64,000 nucleotides of DNA from JBAOHV01 sp037045265 (GCA_037045265.1 JBAOHV010000004.1:248001-312000); one strand, 5' to 3'; counted from the first letter of the stretch, positions 43,698-51,941 are shown. Notes: generated from the sequence alone by a model not told the origin. Numbers and translations: made by a program.

Positions 43698-45035
43698 ATG
43701 GACCACCAACAGGATTACGTGCTGCGCACCGTCGAGGAGCGACGTGTTCGCCTCGTGCGGCTCTGGTTCACCGACGTCCTGGGACAGATCAAGTCGGTGG
43801 CGATCTCGCCGATCGAGCTCGACGCCGCGTTCGAAGAGGGCGTGCAGTTCGACGGCTCGGCGATCGACGGCTTCAGCCGCGTACAGGAGAGCGACGTGCT
43901 CGCCTTCCCCGACCCGAACTCGTTCCAGCTGATGCCCGGCATCGACGACGACGAGCTGACCGCCAGGATCTTCTGCGACATCGCGAACCTGGACGGCAGT
44001 CCGTTCGAGGGAGATCCGAGGCAGGTCCTGAAGCGGAACCTCGCCGCGGCTGCAGACCGCGGCTACCAGTTCATGGCAGCACCGGAAGTCGAGTTCTTCT
44101 ACCTCCGTTCCGACGACCCGACGACCACACCTGAGCCTCTCGACTCGGCGAGCTACTTCGACCTGACGACCTACGACGAATGCTCCGACATCCGCCTGCG
44201 CACCATCCAGCGCCTCGAAGCGACCGGGATCCCGGTGGAGTACTCGTTCCACGAGGACGCCCCGTCGCAGCACGAGATCGACCTGCGTTACACCGACGGC
44301 CTCGGCATGGCCGACAACCTGATGGCCCTTCGGATGATCGTCCGAGAGGTCGCGATGGCGTCCGGGGTGCACGCGACGTTCATGCCCAAGCCGATCGAGG
44401 GCGTACAGGGCTCCGGCATGCACACCCACATCTCGCTCTGGCAGGGTGACGAGAACGCCTTCTACGACGCCGACGACCAGTACGGCCTCTCCGACACGGC
44501 CAAGCACTTCATCGCCGGACTGCTGCGCCACGCACCCGAGATCACCGCCATAACCAACCAGCTGGTGAACTCCTACAAGCGACTCGTCGCGGGCTACGAG
44601 GCGCCGGTGCACGTCTCGTGGGCGCGCAACAACCGCTCAGCCCTGGTCCGGGTGCCTGTGCCGAAGCGGAACAAGGAGGCGGCAGGCACCCGGATCGAGT
44701 ACCGGGCGCTCGACCCCGCGGCCAACCCCTACCTGGCGTTCTCGGTGCTGATCGCTGCCGGGATGCGGGGCATCGAGCAGGGCTACGAGCTCGCCCCCGA
44801 GGCCGCGGCGAACCTGTTCGATTCGTCCGAGGCGGAGCGACGCACGGCCGACCCCTCCATGCTGCCGACCAACCTGTCTGCCGCCCTGGACGAGATGGAA
44901 CGCTCCGAGCTGGTCCGCGAGACGCTCGGCGAGCACATCTTCGAGTGGTTCCTTCGCAACAAGCGGGCGGAGTGGGCGGGGTACAGAACGCACGTCAGCA
45001 GCTACGAGCTGCAGCGGTACCTGAAGGCCTGGTAG
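43698..45035 (+). CDS. glnA: Glutamine synthetase type I (GSI-alpha-like)
   Basis: 445 residues from ATG 43698. The frame is open far upstream but conserved sequence begins at DYVLRTVEERRVRLVRLWF. Motifs: VQFDGSAIDGFSRVQESD, AAPEVEFFYL, the FMPKPIEGVQGSGMHTHISLW ATP/metal site, NSYKRLVAGYEAPVHVSWARNNRSALVRVP, EYRALDPAANPYLAF. At the place where GSI-beta enzymes carry the adenylylated Tyr (NLY), this protein has NLFDSS, so that control is absent. Length and motifs fit GSI-alpha. It is followed two bases later by the GlnR-like regulator. Confidence 0.93.
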   Translation: MDHQQDYVLRTVEERRVRLVRLWFTDVLGQIKSVAISPIELDAAFEEGVQFDGSAIDGFSRVQESDVLAFPDPNSFQLMPGIDDDELTARIFCDIANLDGSPFEGDPRQVLKRNLAAAADRGYQFMAAPEVEFFYLRSDDPTTTPEPLDSASYFDLTTYDECSDIRLRTIQRLEATGIPVEYSFHEDAPSQHEIDLRYTDGLGMADNLMALRMIVREVAMASGVHATFMPKPIEGVQGSGMHTHISLWQGDENAFYDADDQYGLSDTAKHFIAGLLRHAPEITAITNQLVNSYKRLVAGYEAPVHVSWARNNRSALVRVPVPKRNKEAAGTRIEYRALDPAANPYLAFSVLIAAGMRGIEQGYELAPEAAANLFDSSEAERRTADPSMLPTNLSAALDEMERSELVRETLGEHIFEWFLRNKRAEWAGYRTHVSSYELQRYLKAW

Positions 45036-45037
45036 CG

Positions 45038-45709
45038 GTGAACCCCCTGCTGGTCTGGCCGTCGCCGCCCCCCGCCGACCTGGCTCGTCTGCTGGACCTG
45101 GCGGGCCTGCCATGGCAGGCGGTCGAGGACGAGTCGGGCGCACGGTCGGGTGTGTGGTCGGGTGCGATCGTCGCTGCCGACGAGCAGCCCGAACGCGGTC
45201 TCGCGATGGCCCGTTCGCTGCGACGCGGTGACCTGGCGCTGGCTCCCCTGCTGCTGCTCGTGCGAGGAACCCAGCTCGCCGACCTCGACGGCCGTCACGA
45301 CACGTTCGACGACTTCTGCGTCGCCCCTTTCCACCCGGCCGAGCTCGAAGCGCGGCTGAAGCACCTGCTGGCTGCCGAGCCGGGACTCCAGGCGGGGCCG
45401 GAGATCATCGAGTACGAAACGCTCATCCTCAACGTCGAGACCTACCAGGCGTCGATCGCCGGCCGGCCGCTCGACCTGACCTACATGGAGTACGAGCTGT
45501 TGAAGTTCCTGTCGGGCAATCCGGGGCGCGTGTTCACCCGTGACTCGCTGTTGTCGCAGGTCTGGGGCTACGAGTACTACGGCGGGGCCCGCACCGTCGA
45601 CGTCCACATCCGGCGGCTGCGAGCGAAGCTCGGCGAGGAGCACGCAGGGCTCATCCAGACGGTGCGCTCGGTCGGCTACAAGTTCGGCGAGTCGCGCTGG
45701 TCCGCCTGA
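45038..45709 (+). CDS. OmpR-family regulator, GlnR-like
   Basis: 223 residues from GTG 45038, two bases after the glnA stop. The N-domain is a degenerate receiver (no clear phospho-Asp pocket). The C-terminal winged helix is TYMEYELLKFLSGNPGRVFTRDSLLSQVWGYEYYGG then ARTVDVHIRRLRAKLG and IQTVRSVGYKFG, very close in wording to Streptomyces and mycobacterial GlnR. GlnR is an orphan regulator of nitrogen genes. Its position, co-transcribed with glnA and beside glnII, supports that role. No sensor kinase is nearby. A plain OmpR-type factor remains possible. Confidence 0.82.
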   Translation: MNPLLVWPSPPPADLARLLDLAGLPWQAVEDESGARSGVWSGAIVAADEQPERGLAMARSLRRGDLALAPLLLLVRGTQLADLDGRHDTFDDFCVAPFHPAELEARLKHLLAAEPGLQAGPEIIEYETLILNVETYQASIAGRPLDLTYMEYELLKFLSGNPGRVFTRDSLLSQVWGYEYYGGARTVDVHIRRLRAKLGEEHAGLIQTVRSVGYKFGESRWSA

Positions 45710-45730
45710 GCTGTGTCAGGCTGAGTTCGG

Positions 45731-46285
45731 TCAGGCGTCGCCGGCCTCGCTCGCCGCTGGCACCCGAAGCTCGACCAGGTCAGAGGGGGCACCCGACGAT
45801 GGCTTGATGCCCAGGGCCTTGGCCTCCGCTTCCAGCTCGCGGTCGCCCGCCAGGTGGTACGGCACGTTCACCACCACGGTGTCCTTGCGAACCCGTAGCG
45901 CCATCTTCAACGCCAGCGCCGACTGGTTGTGGAACACACCCTGGTACCAGTGCGGAAGCACGAACTCGGGGATGACGACGGTCAGGTAGTCGTGCCCCCA
46001 CCGACGATTCAGCTCAGCCAGGTAGTCCTCGACCGTGCCGGTCAGGTCGCGGAACGGCGACTCGATGATCTCGAGTGGGTAGTCGATGCGGTGCCGCTCC
46101 CATTGCGCCCGGAACCGCTCGGCATGGTCCTCGTCGATCGCTACGGTCACCGCCACGGCATCCTCGGCACCCACCGACCGGGCGTAGCGGATCGCGGAGC
46201 GCTCGGTCGCGGGCACGACGAACTCGCCGGTGAGCCGATGGATCGCGGTGTCGGTCCCGGCGCCCAGGTCGGACCCCGATGTCAT
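45731..46285 (-). CDS. Stand-alone C-terminal domain of an APC-family permease
   Basis: 184 residues from ATG 46285. Phrases such as FVVPATERSAIRYARSVGAEDA, EIIESPFRDL, DYLTVVIPEFVLPHWYQGVFHNQ and VVVNVPYHL match the soluble C-terminal tail of actinobacterial amino-acid permeases. The usual twelve membrane helices are absent; sequence upstream on this strand (46286-46454) has no such coding signal. It may be a gene remnant or a free regulatory domain with a universal-stress-like fold. Convergent with the GlnR-like gene. Confidence 0.7.
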   Translation of the reverse strand: MTSGSDLGAGTDTAIHRLTGEFVVPATERSAIRYARSVGAEDAVAVTVAIDEDHAERFRAQWERHRIDYPLEIIESPFRDLTGTVEDYLAELNRRWGHDYLTVVIPEFVLPHWYQGVFHNQSALALKMALRVRKDTVVVNVPYHLAGDRELEAEAKALGIKPSSGAPSDLVELRVPAASEAGDA

Positions 46286-46454
46286 GATGCCCACGACGGA
46301 GTTGTCGGCGTGCGGGGCTCGGAACCGGAGAAATCCCGTCCGTTCGACCCATCTCTGCGGCAACTCTCGGCTGACTCGCCGGGGTTCCGCAGGTCGATGT
46401 CGTGAAGTGGTCCGTGACGACCCGGAGACGCCGGGTCCCACGGAAGGACATGAC

Positions 46455-46802
46455 ATGAACCTCTCCCCCCGCAAGGTCGCTGCCGCAGCCATGGCAGCGA
46501 CGATCGTGACCGTCGGTGGCGTGACGGTGGCCTCTGCCCAGGACGACACCACGACCACGGCACCCTCGGCGGAGTCGACCGACCCGTCGACCACGGTGGC
46601 GCCCGATGACGGCACGACCGATGACGGCACGACCGATGACGGCACGACCGATGACGGCACGACCGATGACGGCACGACCGATGACGGCACGACCGATGAC
46701 GGTGCCGAGCGTGGCGACGGCTGCGACCACGGTGAGGAGGGCACGGCGCCCTCGGCCGACGGCACGTCGACCTCCACCGACGCCACGACGCTGAGCAGCT
46801 GA
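46455..46802 (+). CDS. Small secreted protein with DDGTT tandem repeats
   Basis: 115 residues. The ATG at 46455 has GGAAGGA upstream. A signal peptide (about 1-29, ending ASA-Q) is followed by a Thr/Asp/Ser-rich chain with six full DDGTT units and a short acidic His/Cys segment GDGCDHGEEG. It is low in complexity and likely extended, such as a surface or cell-wall-associated spacer. I cannot assign a function. Export is well supported. Confidence 0.65.
   Translation: MNLSPRKVAAAAMAATIVTVGGVTVASAQDDTTTTAPSAESTDPSTTVAPDDGTTDDGTTDDGTTDDGTTDDGTTDDGTTDDGAERGDGCDHGEEGTAPSADGTSTSTDATTLSS
46605..46694 (+). repeat. Six 15-bp tandem repeats
   Basis: The unit GATGACGGCACGACC repeats six times without change, followed by a diverged partial unit at 46695. 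Perfect identity, including third positions, means recent expansion or frequent slippage. Each unit is five codons, so length changes stay in frame. Confidence 0.97.
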
Positions 46803-46844
46803 GCGACTCCCGTCGCCACCCTCGCGGGCACCGGTCGGGCCGGA

Positions 46845-47204
46845 TCAGGTCGGGCCGGTGCCCTGGGCGTCGAAGGCCTTCACGAGCTTGGCCGGCGCCC
46901 GCAGCCGCCACGACTCGGTGATGAGCTCGCGTGCCTCGTCGCCCTCGACCCGGTCGAGCCGGACGAGCACGATCGCGTGACCGTCGCAGTGCGGCGCGGC
47001 AAAGAAGGTGCCGGGGTCGGCGGCCAACAGGGCCTCCTTCTCCTCGACGGAGTCGACCCACACCACCAGTGCCTCGGGTTCCTCTCTGATCCAGGTGAAC
47101 ATCCTCGGCTTCGTCCGCCAGGAGGGGCGATCGCCGTAGCTCGCCTGTTCGAAGCTGCCCGGTAGGGACAGCGCGATGTCGCGTACGTCGTCGAAGGTGA
47201 TCAC
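46845..47204 (-). CDS. MmcQ/YjbR family protein
   Basis: 119 residues. The pattern ITFDDVRDIALSLPGSFEQASYGDRPSWRT, then TWIREEPEALVVWV and a C-terminal ITESWRLRAPAKL matches the MmcQ/YjbR (DUF419) double-wing fold. The biochemical role is not established. It overlaps the methyltransferase stop by ATGA, so both are one unit. Confidence 0.88.
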   Translation of the reverse strand: MITFDDVRDIALSLPGSFEQASYGDRPSWRTKPRMFTWIREEPEALVVWVDSVEEKEALLAADPGTFFAAPHCDGHAIVLVRLDRVEGDEARELITESWRLRAPAKLVKAFDAQGTGPT

Positions 47205-47927
47205 GGCAGCGGCCTCAGTGCGTAGCCCGTGTAGCCGTAGTCGGCGCCGTGGTCCCTGCGCAGCAGGATCTCCTCACGGAGCATCCGTGCGAGCTCGACG
47301 GCGTCGGGGTCGTCGCCATGCTCGAGGGCGTCGATGCGTTCGGACAGCGGCGTGTAGTACTCGTCCCACCGGTCCGACTCGGGCAGCTCGACGACACCGA
47401 GCAGCTCGTAGTCCGCTTCGGCGATGGCGTGGCGGTTGTCGTCGCCCGTTCGCATGCCGGGGTACGCCTGCCACAACGTCCTCGCCTGCTCCGAGGGTGC
47501 GTCGGTGCGCCACTCGCACTCGGTGATGACCAGCGAGCCGCCCGGGGCGAGTAGTCGGCGCCACGCGTCGAGCGCCGCGTCCACGCCCATGATGTAGGCG
47601 CCGCCCTCGCACCAGACCAGCTCGAACGAACCGGACTTGAACGGCAGCGCCTCCATCGGCGCGGTGAGCGTCCGGATCGACGACGGGCCTCGACGATCGG
47701 CGCGTTCCTCGAGCTGCTCGAGGAACGGTCGGTGCGTGTCGACCGCGGTCACGTGCGCCCCGCCAGCAACAGACTCGCCAGACCGGATCCTGCGGCGATG
47801 TCGAGCGCCCTGACCGGTTCGGGCACGGGAGCGCACGCTGCAAGCAGGGCGGTCGTCGTCGCGGCGGACCGGGCGCCTGTCGGGGGAGTCCGGCGTGCAA
47901 CTCCCAGAAGATGTCCTCATGTGACAT
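47201..47927 (-). CDS. SAM-dependent methyltransferase, two apparent -1 frameshifts
   Basis: About 242 residues after repair. The start is ATG 47927 (SHEDIFWELHAGLPRQAPG). A missing base near 47863-47873 leads to TTTALLAAC and the glycine-rich SAM loop RALDIAAGSGLASLLLAGG. A missing G in the run at 47757-47762 leads to AHVTAVDTHRPFLEQLEERA, FELVWCEGGAYIMGVDAAL and LAPGGSLVITE, normal for class I methyltransferases. The substrate is unknown. The start lies 17 bp from the IS left end, so any native promoter was probably displaced by the insertion. Confidence 0.78.
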
Positions 47928-47943
47928 GTCGAGGACCGTAAAC

Positions 47944-49326
47944 GGGCTCTTCGGACTTCAGCGGATGTGATGGCGGCGAGTAGGTCTCAGTTTCGGTTGT
48001 CCGCAGTAGAGCAGCACCCGGATCCGGTAGTTCGCGAAGCGGCGGAGCCCGAAGCAGATTCGCTTGATCCGCTTGATGAGGCTGTTGATCGACTCGGTCG
48101 GCCCGTTCGCGACCTTCGCTCGGTGCCAGGCGAGGATCTGGTCCCGCCAGGTGCGCAGCGTTCGGGCGAGGGAGCGGACCTCGGGTGGCATCGACTCGTC
48201 GCCCATGTCCGCGATGAGCTCATCGAGGAACGCCTCGGCCTCCTCCGCGGGCTGGGTGTAGAACCCGCGAAGGGTCTCCTGTCTGCTAATCGGCCCTCGG
48301 GTGGGGCTGGCGCCGGTATCCGCGAGCGAGTCGGGATCGGGGTGGATACTCATCGTTGAGGAGGCCCCCGATGGCCGAGATCTGTGTGGTTCGAAGCGCC
48401 GAGGGGCATCGTCTTGTCGGCGCCGGCAGTCGTCCACGCGACCGTTGGCGAGCTTGATGACGTGGAACGGATCCGCGACCTGGACCGCGTCCGGGAGGCT
48501 GTCGTTGAACGTCTTGCGAAACTGGCCCGGCAGATCCAACGTCGCCCAACGAATGCCGGCCCACCACGCGTCGCTGCGGGCGTCGAGCCAGTCGCTGGCC
48601 GCTTTCGCGGTGCGGCCCTCCACGACATCGAGGAGCTGCGCGGGCCCGTCGAGACCGACGATCGATGTCGACCACGATCGGGTCCGCTTCGACCCGCTCC
48701 GCACGAACAGCGTCTCGTCCAGCCCGAGTGCTCCGACTTCGCTGATCCGGTCGTCGTGCTCGATGCGCGGGGCGCCGTAGGAGCGGACCGCGTCCATCAC
48801 CGTGTGCCAGTCACAACCCAGCTCGCGGGCGACCTCCGCCACGCTGCGTCCGTCGCTGCCGACCTGGGCGGTGACCCACCGGCCGGCCCGGTCGTTGACC
48901 TTCGCCCGCGGCGCTGCGATGCGCCTGTCGATCTCTGTGAACGTGCCGGTCGGACAGTCGGGCTCGACACAGGTCCAGCGGCGCTTGTGCCACACCAACA
49001 CCGCCGGCCGGCCGAACACCGCCAAGTCCACCAACGCGACCGGGCGGCGGTCCTTCACCCGCGCCCTGGTCCCACAAGCCGCGCAGCAGGCAACGTCGAG
49101 GGTGGTCTCGACGTGCACTCGCAGCGGCGCGGCCGGGTCGGTGTCCTCGACGCCAAGCACGTTCACGTCGGACAAGCCGACCGACAACGCGCACAAGCGC
49201 GTAGCGTCTGTCTCCACGGGGGCTCCGGAGGCTCGTCGTGTAGGAACCTCGATTCTCCGAGCCCCCGGACCCTCACCGGCGGACCCCGCTCACCGGCTCA
49301 CACCCCCCGCAATTCCGAAGCGCCGG
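47944..49326 (-). mobile_element. ISL3-family insertion element
   Basis: About 1.38 kb around one transposase gene. Imperfect inverted ends are visible: left GGCTCTTCGGACTTCAGCGG (from 47945) and the complement of the right end, GGCGCTTCGGAATTGCGG (reading down from 49325), with further matches at GTGNGA. Ends are approximate. I see no matching 8-bp target duplication (flanks CCGTAAAC and GGCAAAGG), which suggests that a deletion followed insertion. The right end sits inside kdpA. Confidence 0.8.
47958..49217 (-). CDS. ISL3-family transposase
   Basis: 419 residues. The N-terminal zinc-binding part has CCAACGTRA and a second pair near CVEPDCPTG. The helix-turn-helix is VAEVARELGCDWHTVMDAV. 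The DDE core shows LGLDETLF, WATLDLPGQFRKTF, VADPFHVIKLAN and the C-terminal NGPTESINSLIKRIKRICFGLRRFANYRIR. Between about residues 285 and 335 the sequence (DDAPRRFEPHRSRPSGASST...) does not match the family, so this copy may be altered there and possibly inactive. Moves the element by cutting and joining DNA ends. Confidence 0.93.
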   Translation of the reverse strand: METDATRLCALSVGLSDVNVLGVEDTDPAAPLRVHVETTLDVACCAACGTRARVKDRRPVALVDLAVFGRPAVLVWHKRRWTCVEPDCPTGTFTEIDRRIAAPRAKVNDRAGRWVTAQVGSDGRSVAEVARELGCDWHTVMDAVRSYGAPRIEHDDRISEVGALGLDETLFVRSGSKRTRSWSTSIVGLDGPAQLLDVVEGRTAKAASDWLDARSDAWWAGIRWATLDLPGQFRKTFNDSLPDAVQVADPFHVIKLANGRVDDCRRRQDDAPRRFEPHRSRPSGASSTMSIHPDPDSLADTGASPTRGPISRQETLRGFYTQPAEEAEAFLDELIADMGDESMPPEVRSLARTLRTWRDQILAWHRAKVANGPTESINSLIKRIKRICFGLRRFANYRIRVLLYCGQPKLRPTRRHHIR

Positions 49327-50070
49327 CAAAGGGGATCAGCATGAGCAGGTAGGCGCCCAACAGGTTCGACATGCCGTTCGGGTTCTCGAACGGGTGAGCG
49401 GCGTTGGCGTTGTAGAAGCCACCCCCGTTGGTTCCCAGGTCACCGATCGCCAGCTGTGAAGCGACGGGGCCACCGGGGACCGTCTGCTCTGCAACGGGGG
49501 CGTCCGTTGTCGACCCGTCCGCTTCGGCGACTGGCGCTGTCACCGCTCCGTCGACCGTGTCAGCCACCAGGCCGCCCGCAGGTTCTGCGTGACGCCCAGA
49601 CTGACGAGGGCGACCGCACCGACGAGCGAAATCGGCAGCAGGATCCGCAGAGTTCCGCGCACGAGGTCGACCCAGAAGTTGCCGAGAGTTCAGCTTTGAC
49701 GGCGAAGCAACCCTCGGATGATCGCCGCGTTGAACGCGCCGAACTCGCCCACACCAGTCATCTCGGTCGGGTTCAGCGGAAGCAGGCCCTGCAGGCTGAG
49801 CAGCAGGTACGTCAGCAGAATGCTGAACAACGAGAAGGCCAGCAGCGACGGCGCGTACACGTTCCAGCGCTGCTCACGCTCGGAGTCCACACCGAGGAGC
49901 CGATAGACGCCTTTCTCGACGGGCAGGAAGAGCCGATCGCCGGGTGCCGGGGCCGGACCGGCAGCTTCACCTGTTCCGTACACCTTGGCCATGTACCGGC
50001 CGAGCGGCACCACCGTGGCGCCCAGCGCCACCGCGAGCACCAGCATCTGGAAGAACCCTTGTGCGCTCAT
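49326..50070 (-). pseudogene. kdpA: kdpA remnant (K+-transporting ATPase subunit A)
   Basis: The N-terminal part is good KdpA: GFFQMLVLAVALG, KGVYRLLGVDSEREQRWNVYA and LLPLNPTEMTGVGEFGAFNAA. At about 49721-49726 the reading jumps to IRGLLRRQS; comparison with E. coli KdpA as remembered shows about 45 residues missing, including the selectivity segment VTNTNWQSY. A TGA follows at 49690-49692, then TLGNFWVDLVRGTLRILLP in the same frame. A -1 shift lies near 49575, then GDLGTNGGGFYNANAAHPFENP. The gene ends at the IS after LLMLIPFA. The C-terminal half, kdpB and kdpC are not in the window on the other side of the IS. Not functional. Confidence 0.88.
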
Positions 50071-50171
50071 CAGAGGCGCTCCGGGAAGATCAGGACGATC
50101 ACCAGGTGGATGATCGCCAGTACCGCCAGGCCCAGGGCCAGTGCGTCCTGTGAGTCCAGAGCCAGGATCAT
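50070..50171 (-). CDS. kdpF: KdpF small membrane subunit
   Basis: 33 residues: one transmembrane helix (ALALGLAVLAIIHLVIVLIF) ending in PERL, as KdpF proteins do. It stabilises the Kdp complex in species where that is tested. The ATG at 50171 overlaps the stop of the small gene upstream (ATGA), and its stop overlaps the kdpA start (TGATG). It is intact in a dead operon. Confidence 0.85.
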   Translation of the reverse strand: MILALDSQDALALGLAVLAIIHLVIVLIFPERL

Positions 50172-50364
50172 CGGGTCTCCTCGGCTGTCACGGCCACGTG
50201 GCCGACGGCGACGGCAGTCACCACGATCGGGGTAGAGCCGGGCTCGGGCAGCTGCTCCGAACCCGGCTCGTCCGGGCCGACGATCCGGTTGCACAGAGCG
50301 ACGTACACGACGCACAGACCGCGAAGAATCCGATGGTCATTGCGACGACCAGGAGGTCTCTCAT
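50168..50364 (-). CDS. Small membrane protein of actinobacterial kdp operons, one apparent -1 frameshift
   Basis: 197 bases, one short of 66 codons. From ATG 50364 it reads MRDLLVVAMTIGFFAVCAS; after restoring one base near 50301-50315 it continues YVALCNRIVGPDEPG to a stop overlapping the kdpF start. One transmembrane helix precedes a polar tail. I recall similar 55-70 residue proteins just before kdpF in other actinobacteria, without known function. Start and stop both overlap neighbours (TGATG and ATGA). Confidence 0.65.
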
Positions 50365-50973
50365 CACTTGCTCCTCTCAGGGGCCGACGGGCCCGGCGAT
50401 GTACGGAATCGGCGAACTGCGACCTCGCCGATCGCGATACCGACGACGATCATCAACACGGTGGTCACCACGTCCGCCGTGCTTCTGATGTGGAAGCTGT
50501 AGAGCGGTGGCGCGTGCCAGGGGTTGAACGACAGCGCTGCCACCGCCGACGTGATCGACGCCGCAACCCTCCCTCCTGCTGCCGCCGCTGCGGTGACCAC
50601 CAGGACGAGCGCCAGGGCGACCGACGCCTGCCCGATCGACTCACGCAGCGGGTTCAGGCCGGCCGCGACGAGCACCGCTGCCAACCCGCCGACGGCCGAG
50701 GCCAGAAGGGCCTGGTCGAGGTTCGCCCGGTCGTGCGAGCCGTTCGGACTCTCGGTGCAGGCTCGAGCCCTTGTGGGTGTCAGCTGCCGGTGTCGGAGGC
50801 GAGAAGCTGGCGACCGCTGCACCGTGAGCGTTGCTCGAGTGACGATCCAGCAGCTCGACCAACCCGAAACAGGCCGCGACGAAGGCAAGTGTCCCGACGA
50901 CGGTGATCAGACCACGGGCTCCGCCGAGGGAGAGCGAGTCCGAGGCTGCGATGAGCGGGGCGGTCGGTGTCAT
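50364..50973 (-). CDS. DUF4118 membrane protein (KdpD transmembrane-domain relative), one apparent +1 frameshift
   Basis: About 202 residues after removing one base near 50727-50735. The first part (TPTAPLIAASDSLSLGGARGLITVV) has one hydrophobic helix and a polar linker. The second has the four-helix DUF4118 pattern found in KdpD: LLASAVGGLAAVLVAAGL, ALVLVVTAAAAAGGRVAASI, SFNPWHAPPLYSFHI and DVVTTVLMIVVGIAIGEVAVR. The kinase and universal-stress domains of KdpD are missing. It overlaps kdpE (ATGA) and the small gene (TGATG). It could be a split KdpD piece or a separate regulator. Confidence 0.65.
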
Positions 50974-51671
50974 GCCCCGAGCCGTCCTGTTCGAAGCGGT
51001 AGCCCATGCCGGGTTCCGTGACGAAGTAGCGGGGCTTGGACGGTTCCGGCTCCAGCTTGCGGCGCAGGTTCGCCATGTGGACGCGCAGGTAGTTGGTCTC
51101 GCTGTCGTACTGCGGTCCCCAGACCTCGTGCAGAAGATGTCGCTGGGACACCAACCGGCCCGGGTGACGGACGAGCTGCTCCAACAGCCCCCACTCGATC
51201 GGCGTCAGGCGGATCTCTTGCTCCGAGCCGGCGTCGATGCGCGTGACCCTGGTGGCCGACAGATCGATACGGAACGCGGCGGTAGCGATCACCGGGTCAT
51301 CGGGATCGTCTCGACGTCGTCGAAGCGCTGCGCGCATGCGGGCCAACAGCTCACCCATGCCGAACGGCTTGCTCACGTAGTCGTCGGCACCCGCGTCGAG
51401 CGCCGCGACCTTGTCGGACTCCTCGCCGCGCACCGAGAGCACGATGATCGGCATCTCGCTCCAACCGCGGATCCCCTCGATCACACCCATGCCGTCTATA
51501 CCGGGCAGGCCAAGGTCGAGCAGGACCACGTCGGGGTGGGTGTCCACGGCGAGTACGAGCGCCTCTTCTCCGGTGGCCGCCAGGATCACGTCGTAGGAGC
51601 GGCGCCTCGAGGTTGACCTTGAGCGCCTTGCGGATCTGGGGCTCGTCGTCGACGACGAGCACTCGGGTCAC
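50970..51671 (-). CDS. kdpE: KdpE-like OmpR-family response regulator, two apparent frameshifts
   Basis: About 234 residues from GTG 51671. The receiver opens TRVLVVDDEPQIRKALKVNLEA; one extra base near 51599-51607 separates it from YDVILAATGEEALVL, DVVLLDLGLPGIDGMG (phospho-Asp) and DAGADDYVSKPFGMGELL. The winged helix has RLTPIEWGLLEQLVRHPGRLVSQRHLLHEVWG and YFVTEPGMGYRFE, the usual KdpE ending. As written the frame runs on to 50780; one missing G in a G run near 50974-50980 would give a stop overlapping the next ATG. It should control kdp genes, now mostly lost. Confidence 0.82.
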
Positions 51672-51699
51672 CTGATGACCGCCTCTGACCCGGAGCGGA

Positions 51700-51858
51700 T
51701 CAGGTGTTGAGCTCGATCAGCTCGCTGCCCTCGTTCATGTACTCACCCTCCATGCGGAGCCCGTGGCCCAGCAGCACGGAGATCAACGTGCCGATCACGA
51801 AGAACGAGATCGGCAGAACGATGAGCAGAGTGAGCACGATCAGGATCGGTCCGACCAT
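51700..51858 (-). CDS. Small single-helix membrane protein
   Basis: 52 residues from ATG 51858 with one strongly hydrophobic helix (PILIVLTLLIVLPISFFVIGTLISVLLG) and a polar acidic tail. It lies 28 bp before kdpE on the same strand. I do not recognise it. Longer starts upstream give no extra similarity. Confidence 0.5.
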   Translation of the reverse strand: MVGPILIVLTLLIVLPISFFVIGTLISVLLGHGLRMEGEYMNEGSELIELNT

Positions 51859-51941
51859 GTGGACCAGTGTGCCCCAGCCGGCACCGAATCGGCCACATCT
51901 GCGCCCGAGGGTGGCCGGGCCGGCAGCGACGAGTCTTCGGC

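Noticed and set aside
42036..45035. 999-codon frame including glnA
   Set aside because: The first 550 codons are antisense to nadE and glnII and have no family similarity; conserved GS sequence begins at 43698.
46605..46694. Regular repeats as a CRISPR array
   Set aside because: Units are 15 bp with no spacers and lie inside a reading frame; no cas genes occur in the window.
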